Source of the DNA: an uncultured Elusimicrobiales bacterium
GTDB lineage: Bacteria > Elusimicrobiota > Elusimicrobia > Elusimicrobiales > Elusimicrobiaceae
Length of the DNA: 15,647 nucleotides
Assembly: GCA_905235355.1 (NCBI GenBank)
Contig: CAJOLM010000078.1
Coordinates: forward strand, 1 to 15,647
Direction of reading: 5' to 3'
Shown here: positions 1 to 6,624 of the stretch, piece after piece
Numbering within the stretch: the stretch's first letter is position 1
How the letters are laid out: each line of letters starts with the position of its first letter
Notes under the pieces: model-generated
Seen by the model: only the letters and a program-made list of their open reading frames with translations
What the model was told of the DNA's origin: nothing
Databases searched by the model: none
Position numbers and translations under genes: made by a program

Positions 1-245
1 TGAAAAAATTGTTGCTTGGCTGCCGCATACAGGGTTATATTTGCCTAATGTAGAGGAGAGTCCGGATTGGATGCCTTCCCCATACATATCTAGGATTTAA
101 GGAGGACGATACCAAGCCTGATGATTCTGTCCTGGCGGCCTTGCAGGAACATTTTGAGGATAATGGCTTAACAGTGGCCTTTAATACGCCTTTTGGCAGA
201 GCAATGACGACTAGCACACACACAAAATATAAGTCCCTATTCTAA
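1..245 (+). pseudogene. Remnant of N-formylglutamate amidohydrolase-like gene
   Basis: Two short reading pieces in different frames resemble parts of one family. The first (frame from base 2, stop at 98-100) reads VAWLPHTGLYLP, like the PHSGxYIP motif near the N-terminus of N-formylglutamate amidohydrolases. The second (open from about base 93, stop at 243-245) reads GFKEDDTKPDD, then LQEHFEDNGLTVAFNTPFG, like the family's C-terminal segment with its N-x-PF motif. The roughly 150 residues that normally separate these motifs are missing and the frame changes at the junction, so this is an internally deleted, frameshifted relic. It runs off the left edge, so its true start is unseen. The family call rests on remembered motifs. 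A different metal-dependent amidase is possible. Confidence 0.45.
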
Positions 246-531
246 TATGACGCGGTAAAAGGATAGGTTTATATCGGTAAATGAAAAAAAATATGTCATT
301 TAAGGGTACTAAATTGGGGATATATATAGATGAAAGAACGGAGTCACTTAATTTTGAACGGGGGCAACTTCCATAAAATTTCTATAAAATTTTTTTACCC
401 GGCCTTTTTATTCCGGAATCCAGTATTTTATTTTTGCAATGTTATCATCTGGTAAAATGACCGCTAGCCTCCAAAACCTTATTTTTGATGCGCCGATTAT
501 AGCCGCTAATAATGATTTGTTGCTTTGTTTG
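246..531. other. AT-rich gene-free stretch upstream of the ATPase gene
   Basis: No convincing gene is seen. The stretch is AT-rich. One 31-codon reading frame (281-376) has a possible Shine-Dalgarno GGATAGG, but it matches nothing I know. A long open frame from 439 runs into the ATPase gene, but its 52 extra residues look non-coding. The stretch probably contains recombination scars between the broken amidohydrolase relic and the ietA-like promoter. Confidence 0.5.
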
Positions 532-576
532 TTTTTTGTCCCAAAACTTGATTTTTTGTCCCATTTTGTTTATACT
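532..576 (+). promoter_or_regulatory. ietAS promoter with duplicated 12-bp operator-like repeat
   Basis: A -35 box TTGATT (548-553), a 17-bp spacer and a -10 box TATACT (571-576) form a good sigma-70 type promoter. TTTTTTGTCCCA occurs at 532-543 and again at 552-563, an offset of 20 bp, or about two helical turns, which places both copies on one face of the DNA. The second copy overlaps the spacer and the first lies just upstream of the -35 box. Transcription would start near 583, leaving a short leader that holds the ribosome site before ATG 595. Binding by the HTH tail of the ATPase is inference. Confidence 0.6.
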
Positions 577-594
577 ATTGTTAGGGATAGGGTT

Positions 595-1632
595 ATGAAA
601 AAGAAAAATATATTAAATCTCATCAAGTATCACGCGGAAAAAAATGATACTGCGTTTCGAAACGAAGCTTATGAAATTGCTCAAGATTTCGACAGAAATA
701 ATGATGTACAACTAGCGGAATATATTATGGCTTTACTTTCAGATGTACATACTCTGTCACCGCAAGAGCATTCAATAAATCTTAAATTTATAAAATCGGT
801 AGATTTTCAAACTGATTCTTTACCGCTCCCTAATGAGATTAGAGATAAAATTTTGGGAATTTTAAATGCGATAGGGCATAATGTGGGAGTCCATAAGTTT
901 TTATTTGTAGGGGCACCTGGGACTGGAAAAACAGAAACAGCGAAGCAGGTTGCTCGCATTTTAAATCGGAAATTATTTATTGTCAATTTTGATGTTATTA
1001 TAGACAGTAAATTAGGACAAACTGCTAAGAATATTGCGTTAATGTTTAATGAATTGTCTCAACTTTCTCAGCCAGAAGAAGCTATCATTTTAATGGATGA
1101 GATAGATGCTATTGCTATGGATAGAGTTAATCAAAATGATTTAAGGGAAATGGGAAGAGCAACTTCGGCTGTTCTGAAAGGATTAGATGGTCTTAATGAA
1201 AAATTAGTGCTTATTGCAACGACTAATTTATATAAGTCGTTTGACAAGGCACTAATTAGACGATTTGATTCTGTTATAGATTTTAATGCCTATTCTCAAA
1301 ATGATTTATTGCTAATTGCCGAGGCGTTATTAAACAAGTTTTTGGTCAAATTTAAATTCGCTGGAAGGAATATTCATTTATTTAGAAAAATAATTAAATG
1401 TATGAATCCAATTCCATATCCAGGTGAACTGAAAAATCTAATCCGTACGGCTCTAGCGTTTAGTTCGTCTAATGATGAATTTGACTATCTAAGACGGCTT
1501 TATTTTTCAATTTTTCCCAATAAAGATATATCGTTAAAAAACTTGCAAAAACAAGGATTTACTGTCCGTGAAATAGAAATACTAACAGGAGTTTCTAAAA
1601 GTTCTGTTTCTCGTGAGTTGAAGGAATTGTAA
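595..1632 (+). CDS. ietA: AAA+ ATPase with C-terminal HTH, IetA-like
   Basis: A 345-residue AAA+ ATPase, the predicted partner of the serine protease encoded next. Walker A is GAPGTGKT (residues 106-113), Walker B is IILMDEID (about 164-171), sensor 1 is TTN (209-211) and the arginine-finger region is RRFD (222-225). A small helical N-terminal domain precedes the ATPase core. The last 25 residues (GFTVREIE, then GVSKSSVSRELK) form a resolvase-like helix-turn-helix, implying DNA binding and perhaps autoregulation. I chose ATG 595 over the upstream in-frame ATG 439 because the promoter lies at 548-576 and AGGGATAGGG sits just before 595. In known IetAS pairs the ATPase is the antitoxin-like or regulatory partner. 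AT-rich codon use differs from the genes to the right and suggests acquisition by transfer. The AAA+ call is near certain; the IetA name rests on the pairing. Confidence 0.88.
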   Translation: MKKKNILNLIKYHAEKNDTAFRNEAYEIAQDFDRNNDVQLAEYIMALLSDVHTLSPQEHSINLKFIKSVDFQTDSLPLPNEIRDKILGILNAIGHNVGVHKFLFVGAPGTGKTETAKQVARILNRKLFIVNFDVIIDSKLGQTAKNIALMFNELSQLSQPEEAIILMDEIDAIAMDRVNQNDLREMGRATSAVLKGLDGLNEKLVLIATTNLYKSFDKALIRRFDSVIDFNAYSQNDLLLIAEALLNKFLVKFKFAGRNIHLFRKIIKCMNPIPYPGELKNLIRTALAFSSSNDEFDYLRRLYFSIFPNKDISLKNLQKQGFTVREIEILTGVSKSSVSRELKEL

Positions 1633-1634
1633 TT

Positions 1635-3860
1635 GTGAACAATGTATTGTATCTGAAAGGCACATTTGACCAAGCATCTCGTACAAATAAAATGGGACCT
1701 GCGAATATCCCTGCAAATACAAATGAATTTGTGGATAGCAGTAAGGTGCGGGGACTATTATCTAATTTGGAGGAATTATATACTTTTTGGCAACAAAATC
1801 AACAAATAATCCAAGGGGCACTGGTGAGTGTGTATTATATCAAGTTAGCGGCAAAAACCAATAGAATTCGGTGCTTACTTTCGGAGAATACATCTAATTC
1901 CCCTAATCAGTCAATTGTGGGAGCCCGATTTTACAACGAGACTAATCAGAGACACATTATAACTCATTTGGTCTCTTTGGACACTATAGTCAGAACCATT
2001 AGAATATTAAGGGACTGCCTTTCTATTTTGGAATTACCTGTATTTAATGGAAGAATTACACATTCCCAAATTGATTCTGTTAACAAAGAACTTATCAAAA
2101 TTCCTGCAGTGCAAATATCAAAGACAAGTTTTGTAAACGCAATAGTAGACTGCTACTATGTACAGAAATTTGATATTTTGATGGAGGATATTTCATTTAA
2201 AGAACCAGCAATTATTACTCTATATGATACGGGAATAAATACCAAACAACTACTTGAAAGATTAGGAATTAGCGTTTTAGATAGTCGTATTTTAAATAAT
2301 ACAACGGTTCTATTATCACCTGCCCAAATTTCTTTGCTACATCAGAAAGCCCCTTTCTTAATATCGATGGCAGTAAGTGACTTAAATGATATTACTAGTG
2401 AGGATTTCTTATCCAATTCGTCCCAGGCGTTTACCATTCCATCTCCTACTAATGAGCCTACTATTGGTGTTATTGACACTTTATTTGACAAGAACGTGTA
2501 TTTTTCTGAATGGGTTGATTATCGTGAAATGATAGATGACAATATTCCGAAAACTCAAGAGGATTATGTACACGGTACAGCAGTATCTTCGCTTATTGTA
2601 GATGGTCCTTCTTTCAATCCGCGCTTAAATGACCATTGTGGACGATTTAAAGTGAGACATTTTGGTGTGGCCACAGGTAAACAATTTAGTTCTTTTACTA
2701 TTTTACGGAAAATTCAGGAAATTATAATACAGAATACAGACATTAAAGTATGGAATTTATGCCTTGGAGCAAAAACCGAAATAAATCTTAGTTCTATCTC
2801 TCCTGAAGCAGCTATTTTGGATAAAATACAATATGAGAACGATGTTGTATTTGTTATAGCGGGAACTAATAAACTCGAAGAAAATATAGTACGATTGGGT
2901 GCTCCCGCTGATTCTATAAATTCTATAGTAGTTAATGCTGTTAATTTTAATAACCAACCTACAAGTTATAGTAGGAGAGGTCCTGTTTTGTCCTTTTTTA
3001 GGAAACCAGATGTTAGTTATTACGGAGGAGATACTGTACAAAAAATCAGAGTATGTACCCCTACGGGAGAAAGTTTCGTATCTGGGACTTCTTTCGCTGC
3101 TCCTTGGATTTCTAGAAAATTATGTTATTTAATTGAAGTTTTAGGGTTAAACCGGGAATTGGCAAAAGCCTTACTTTTACATTCTTCTACAACGTGGGGA
3201 CTCCAGACAGACGAAGCGACCGACCTAAAAGGTTATGGAGTTGTTCCAATTGATATTAATGATATTATATCTAGTAGCAATGATGAAATCCGTTTTATGT
3301 TAGCAGGAAAGTCAGAGACATATAACACATATACATACAATATTCCTATTCCCTCTTATCACGGGAAACATCCTTTTATTGTTAAAGCCACTTTATGTTA
3401 TTTTCCATTATGTTCACGCAATCAAGGAGTGGATTATACTAATACCGAATTGGATATTCAATTTGGTCGCATTAATGGAAAAATTAAACCAATTGACAAT
3501 AATTATCAATCTGTTCCTGGGCATCATACTTTAGAAGCGGATGCAAGAAAGTATTTTAAGAAATGGAACAATGTTAAACATATTAGAGAGACATCCACAG
3601 GAAGAAATCAAGGTAAAAAAACATACGAGACTGGACTTTGGGGATTGAGTCTTAAAAGGACAGAACGGTTAAATAACATTTATGAACGTGGGATTAATTT
3701 TGGTGTGATTATCTCTCTGAAACATATCAAGGGCGAAAATAAAATCGACGATTTTATCCAAAATTGCCAATTAAAGGGATGGCTTGTTAATCGTATAGAC
3801 GTTAACAATCAAGTTGAGATTTATAATCAAGCAGAACAAGAGGTTGCGCTTGATGAGTGA
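1635..3860 (+). CDS. ietS: Subtilisin-like (S8) serine protease, IetS-like
   Basis: A 741-residue cytoplasmic-type S8 peptidase with no signal peptide or membrane segment. The catalytic triad is visible: Asp281 in GVIDT, His313 in VHGTAVSSL and Ser486 in SGTSFAAP. A long N-terminal region (1-270) starts with YLKGTFDQASR and GPANIP, a layout I associate with IetS-type peptidases. About 240 residues follow the protease core. The usual AGN oxyanion motif appears as AGTN (409-412). The start is GTG 1635, 2 nt after the ATPase stop, with AAGGA at 1621-1625, so the two are co-translated. In IetAS the protease is the toxic effector held in check by the ATPase, and the pair can block plasmids or phages; that role is known for the family and inferred here. 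The protease class is certain from the motifs, the system name likely. Confidence 0.9.
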   Translation: MNNVLYLKGTFDQASRTNKMGPANIPANTNEFVDSSKVRGLLSNLEELYTFWQQNQQIIQGALVSVYYIKLAAKTNRIRCLLSENTSNSPNQSIVGARFYNETNQRHIITHLVSLDTIVRTIRILRDCLSILELPVFNGRITHSQIDSVNKELIKIPAVQISKTSFVNAIVDCYYVQKFDILMEDISFKEPAIITLYDTGINTKQLLERLGISVLDSRILNNTTVLLSPAQISLLHQKAPFLISMAVSDLNDITSEDFLSNSSQAFTIPSPTNEPTIGVIDTLFDKNVYFSEWVDYREMIDDNIPKTQEDYVHGTAVSSLIVDGPSFNPRLNDHCGRFKVRHFGVATGKQFSSFTILRKIQEIIIQNTDIKVWNLCLGAKTEINLSSISPEAAILDKIQYENDVVFVIAGTNKLEENIVRLGAPADSINSIVVNAVNFNNQPTSYSRRGPVLSFFRKPDVSYYGGDTVQKIRVCTPTGESFVSGTSFAAPWISRKLCYLIEVLGLNRELAKALLLHSSTTWGLQTDEATDLKGYGVVPIDINDIISSSNDEIRFMLAGKSETYNTYTYNIPIPSYHGKHPFIVKATLCYFPLCSRNQGVDYTNTELDIQFGRINGKIKPIDNNYQSVPGHHTLEADARKYFKKWNNVKHIRETSTGRNQGKKTYETGLWGLSLKRTERLNNIYERGINFGVIISLKHIKGENKIDDFIQNCQLKGWLVNRIDVNNQVEIYNQAEQEVALDE

Positions 3861-3892
3861 TTGGGCTATTATTGGCTTATGCCCAATTTGTT
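3860..3892 (+). terminator. Weak stem-loop after ietS
   Basis: ATTGGGC (3860-3866, starting on the last base of the stop codon) pairs with GCCCAAT (3881-3887) across a 14-nt loop, followed by a short T-rich stretch. It may be a weak terminator of the ATPase-protease operon. The long loop and poor U-tract limit confidence. Confidence 0.4.
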
Positions 3893-4155
3893 ATAAGTTC
3901 AGGGAAATAGATATAATCAGCAAAAGGTATTCTGTTTAATTCTATTAGAATCAAGTGAAAAATCTATGCAAATTTGAAAATGGACTTTGCATTTTGCATA
4001 AATTGTCATATGTCATTAAGTATTTTTTAAATCAAGCAAAAGGTGCTGCTAAAAGCAAACAGTGACAAAAATTCACGCGTTTTAAGATGACAAAAACAGT
4101 GACATTTTTGTGACAAAATTGCATCAATTTTGGCTAAATTTGGTTAAACTCCATT
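3893..4155. repeat. Gene-free stretch with clustered TGACA motifs
   Basis: No gene is seen. TGTCA occurs at 4004 and 4011, and its complement TGACA at 4063, 4088, 4100 and 4111, giving six copies within about 110 bp. The last forms the centre of a perfect 13-bp palindrome, TTTTGTGACAAAA (4106-4118). An 8-bp inverted pair, TATGCAAA and TTTGCATA, lies just upstream (3965-4000). Such clusters are typical of repressor, partition or replication-protein sites. None can be assigned here. Confidence 0.4.
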
Positions 4156-4188
4156 AAAAAAAGACTTCCGCAAAAATAGGGAAGTCTT
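4156..4188 (-). terminator. Intrinsic terminator of tRNA-Ser
   Basis: AAGACTTCC (4161-4169) pairs perfectly with GGAAGTCTT (4180-4188). Read on the minus strand, the stem is followed by a run of T (complement of 4156-4162). It lies 38 nt beyond the tRNA 3' end and ends that transcript before it can enter the accessory island. Confidence 0.85.
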
Positions 4189-4226
4189 GTTATATTTCTT
4201 CGTCGGAAAATCTCTTAAAATAAAAA

Positions 4227-4303
4227 CGGAGAGAGAGGGATTTGAACCCTCGATGTATATCAGTTTTCAAGACTGACGCCTTAAACCACTCGGCCACCCT
4301 TCC
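4227..4303 (-). tRNA. tRNA-Ser(UGA), structurally unusual
   Basis: Read on the minus strand, the D-arm GCC...GGC, the anticodon arm TCAGT-CTTGAAA-ACTGA with anticodon TGA, and the T-arm GAGGG-TTCAAAT-CCCTC are all clear and identify a serine tRNA reading UCA and related codons. CCA is not encoded. Two things are odd. The region between the anticodon and T arms is only 8 nt, whereas serine tRNAs normally carry a long, stem-forming variable arm. The acceptor strands GGAAGGG and TCTCTCC pair poorly, with one A-C mismatch at pair 4-69 and two G-U pairs. The 3' strand would match GGAGAGA better. It may be a hybrid or decaying copy. The 3' end faces the AT-rich island. Confidence 0.8.
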
Positions 4304-4366
4304 ATTATTTAAATTTTAGTAATTTTTACCAATGCTTGACCAGTCACCGATATAGGCCCGTTTAAT

Positions 4367-4375
4367 TGGTATAAT
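4367..4375 (+). promoter_or_regulatory. Extended -10 promoter of radical SAM gene
   Basis: TGGTATAAT is a perfect -10 box with the extended TGn element. The start codon follows after exactly 6 nt, so transcription would begin at or next to the ATG. No Shine-Dalgarno sequence fits, which points to a leaderless mRNA. A TTGACC at 4336-4341 is too far upstream (28 bp) to be its -35 box. Confidence 0.6.
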
Positions 4376-4381
4376 AAGAAT

Positions 4382-5035
4382 ATGACCAGTTCTCAACCAA
4401 AAAGCGTGTATCGTTTTGCAGAGGGGGTGTATTTAAATATCACCAACCGCTGCCCCAATTTATGTACCTTTTGCATTAAAACAAAATGGGAAATGGACTT
4501 TCACGGAAACAATTTAAATTTGCAAGGGCATGAGCCTACCGCCCAAGAAGTACAAGCCGCCTTGCAGCAAGAAATGGACGCGGCCCCTTTTAAAGAGGTG
4601 GTGTTTTGCGGCTATGGTGAAAGCACGATGCGGCTAGATGTTTTGCTATCCGTGGGCCAGTGGCTTAAGCAAGTGCGCACGACGGGGAAATATCCCGTTT
4701 TTAAAATCCGCTTAAACACGAACGGGCTGGGCAATTTAATCAACCGGCGCGACATTGTGCCCGATTTAAAAACGGCGGTGGATATCGTCAATGTCAGCTT
4801 AAATGCGGAAAATGAAACCTTGTGGCGGCAGCTCATGTGTCCGGCGCCGGGGTATGAAAACGGATTTTCGTCCGTACTTGAATTTATCCAAAAATGCGCT
4901 ACCGCCGGATTTGACCGCGTGACCGCCAGTTGTGTAGAAAACACCGGAGCTAATCCGCAAGCCGTTAAAGCACTGGCTGCCCAATACGGGGCGAGTTTTA
5001 AAGAGAGGGAATTTTTAGATGAAGCAGAGCGTTAA
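4382..5035 (+). CDS. TatD-associated radical SAM protein
   Basis: A 217-residue radical SAM protein. The cluster motif CxxxCxxC is CPNLCTFC (Cys24, Cys28, Cys31), which binds the [4Fe-4S] cluster that cleaves S-adenosylmethionine. The surrounding NITNRCPN and the later VVFCGYGEST and RLNTNGLGNLIN match the small radical SAM family usually found beside or fused to TatD-type nucleases. The reaction it catalyses is unknown. No tatD gene is in this window. It heads a tightly packed plus-strand string and overlaps the next gene by 17 nt. ATG 4382 is preferred because a perfect -10 box lies just before it. Family assignment is firm, function open. Confidence 0.85.
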   Translation: MTSSQPKSVYRFAEGVYLNITNRCPNLCTFCIKTKWEMDFHGNNLNLQGHEPTAQEVQAALQQEMDAAPFKEVVFCGYGESTMRLDVLLSVGQWLKQVRTTGKYPVFKIRLNTNGLGNLINRRDIVPDLKTAVDIVNVSLNAENETLWRQLMCPAPGYENGFSSVLEFIQKCATAGFDRVTASCVENTGANPQAVKALAAQYGASFKEREFLDEAER

Positions 5036-5480
5036 AAAACCGGGTGCTTTATTTGTGCTGTTTTTGCTGCTGCTTTGTGCGGGGCTGACGTGGTTTTTTA
5101 CGGCGGCAGAGGACTATTATGATTATACGTCGGGTGCTGTGGACGGAGCCGTGCAAAGTGCGGCATCAGATACGCAAGACCCTGCCCGCGCTGCTAAAAT
5201 AACGCCCGAAAAATTAAATACCGAAATCAAATTCCGCACCTTCTTTTTAACCGCCAACGGCGCAGAAAAGGTAGAGCTGCAAGCTGATTTCAACGGCTGG
5301 GGAAAAAATCCGCTTTTCTTAAAAGGTTATTCGCGCGGATATTTTGAAATCTCGGTCGCACTTCCCGCCGGAGAATATAAATATGTGTATGTGGTGGACG
5401 GACAGGACGTGCTGGACCCCACCAATTTAGACCGCACGGAAATAAATGGCCGTATGGTATGTATTAAGACGGTGCGCTAA
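5019..5480 (+). CDS. Membrane-anchored CBM48/AMPK-like glycogen-binding protein
   Basis: A 153-residue protein with one N-terminal hydrophobic segment (about residues 9-28) acting as signal anchor, a low-complexity linker, and a C-terminal domain (about 70-153) that looks like a CBM48/AMPK glycogen-binding fold. Its signature is the ADFNGWG turn, then GYFEISVALPAGEYKYVYVV and a DP-containing end. Such domains bind alpha-glucans. Alone, without an attached enzyme, the protein may tether glycogen or sense an envelope glucan; this is inference. Its start overlaps the radical SAM gene by 17 nt and is preceded by AGAGAGGGA. Its stop shares one base with the tsaE start (TAATG). Confidence 0.75.
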   Translation: MKQSVKKPGALFVLFLLLLCAGLTWFFTAAEDYYDYTSGAVDGAVQSAASDTQDPARAAKITPEKLNTEIKFRTFFLTANGAEKVELQADFNGWGKNPLFLKGYSRGYFEISVALPAGEYKYVYVVDGQDVLDPTNLDRTEINGRMVCIKTVR

Positions 5481-5956
5481 TGAATAAGTTTACCTTTACC
5501 ACTAACTCTGCCCACGACACGCAAACCCTGGCGCGGGATTTTGCGTCGCTGCTACGCGGCGGGGAAATTGTATTTTTGCGTGGACCCATTGGCGCGGGCA
5601 AAACTGTTTTTGTCAAAGGAGTGGCAGCGGCACTGGGGCTGAAAAGCTCTCCCACCAGTGCCAGTTTTAGCTTAATGAAACGCTACCAAAACCGACGCTT
5701 TACTCTGTTTCACATTGATTTGTTCCGCCTGTCTGAAGGGGAAGTATTTAATTTGGGTTTTGAAGAAATGCTGGAAGACGAAAAAGCAATCATTTTAGCC
5801 GAGTGGCCGGACCCGCTGGCGCGTATGCTGCCGGCAGACAGATTGGAAATGGATTTTACGCTGCTGGGGGGGGATAAGCGGCAAATTACGCTCACTTTTT
5901 CCGGCCCGGTATCACGTGCATTGGCGGAGGAATTATGGCAACACGCAAACAAATAA
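5480..5956 (+). CDS. tsaE: tRNA t6A biosynthesis ATPase TsaE
   Basis: A 158-residue P-loop ATPase of the TsaE family, which works with TsaB and TsaD to make threonylcarbamoyladenosine (t6A) at position 37 of ANN-decoding tRNAs. Walker A is GPIGAGKT (residues 35-42). Other family signatures are SPTSASFSL (57-65), the FHIDLFRL stretch (77-84) and LAEWPD (106-111). The length is normal. It is followed by tsaB with a 22-nt overlap, so the two are translationally coupled. tsaD is not in this window. Cytoplasmic. Confidence 0.95.
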   Translation: MNKFTFTTNSAHDTQTLARDFASLLRGGEIVFLRGPIGAGKTVFVKGVAAALGLKSSPTSASFSLMKRYQNRRFTLFHIDLFRLSEGEVFNLGFEEMLEDEKAIILAEWPDPLARMLPADRLEMDFTLLGGDKRQITLTFSGPVSRALAEELWQHANK

Positions 5957-6624
5957 CGCTGGCTTTGGACAGTACAGGCCCTACCTTGCTTGCCGCAGTA
6001 TCCGACGGGGAAAAACAGCTGTCCGTGCGGCATACCGGCATTAAGCAAGAGCGTTTTTTGCTGCCGCTGATTGAACGCGCGTTGGCAAAAGTACAGGCAG
6101 AACTAACCGATATTAAGCAAGTATTTGTGGTGCGCGGGCCGGGGCGTTTTACGGGCATTCGCATTTCGCTGACGTTTGCGTCTATGTTGCGTGAGCTAAA
6201 CGGCGCAAAGGTGACGGGAGCTACTTTATTTGATATTTTACACCGACAGGCGGAAGAATCCCCGGCGTTTTTACGTTGGAAAAAAGGCCATGATGACGGG
6301 GTGCTGGCAGTTGTGCTGCATGCCTTCCGCGAAGAATATTTTTTGCAAATTTTTGATACGCACCAAGAGCCTCCCCAATGGATGAGCCGCGAGGAGCTGC
6401 TAGCCAAAATTACGGTACAAAAAGCGCCTTTGTACGTCGTGGGAATGGATAAAGACGGAGCATCTTTAGCCGTGCTGCTGCCTGGCAGCTGCCGTTTAGC
6501 ACCGATGGCTGATTGCCGCGTGCGCGGTCAGACGCTGCTGGAAATGGTGCAAAATCCCCTTTATGAAAAAGACGCGCTGGAGCCGTTGTATCTTAAACCC
6601 GCGCGCTTTGAACTGGAAAAATGA
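5935..6624 (+). CDS. tsaB: tRNA t6A biosynthesis scaffold protein TsaB
   Basis: A 229-residue ASKHA-fold protein that pairs with TsaD in the t6A synthase. The N-terminal LALDSTGPTLLAAV is the phosphate-loop strand, and VRGPGRFTGIRISLTFA (about residues 66-82) matches the hallmark GPGSFTGLRIG motif of TsaB. The C-terminal half is less conserved, as usual in the family. It overlaps tsaE by 22 nt and rimI by 4 nt (ATGA). TsaB itself has no known catalytic activity and serves as a platform for TsaD and TsaE. Confidence 0.94.
   Translation: MATRKQITLALDSTGPTLLAAVSDGEKQLSVRHTGIKQERFLLPLIERALAKVQAELTDIKQVFVVRGPGRFTGIRISLTFASMLRELNGAKVTGATLFDILHRQAEESPAFLRWKKGHDDGVLAVVLHAFREEYFLQIFDTHQEPPQWMSREELLAKITVQKAPLYVVGMDKDGASLAVLLPGSCRLAPMADCRVRGQTLLEMVQNPLYEKDALEPLYLKPARFELEK

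Noticed and set aside
281..376. 31-codon plus-strand frame with a possible ribosome site
   Set aside because: It is too short, unrecognised, and lies in decayed AT-rich DNA. Nothing supports it beyond an ATG and a weak GGATAGG.
439..594. In-frame N-terminal extension of the ATPase starting at ATG 439
   Set aside because: It crosses the promoter and operator-like repeats, has no ribosome site, and its residues look like translated AT-rich non-coding DNA. ATG 595 has a Shine-Dalgarno sequence.
2757..3041. 94-residue minus-strand frame inside the protease gene
   Set aside because: It is a shadow of the protease core in another frame. The protease frame carries the catalytic motifs across this stretch.
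4004..4118. CRISPR-like array
   Set aside because: The repeated unit is only 5 bp, in both orientations and at irregular spacing. There are no direct repeats of CRISPR length and no cas genes.
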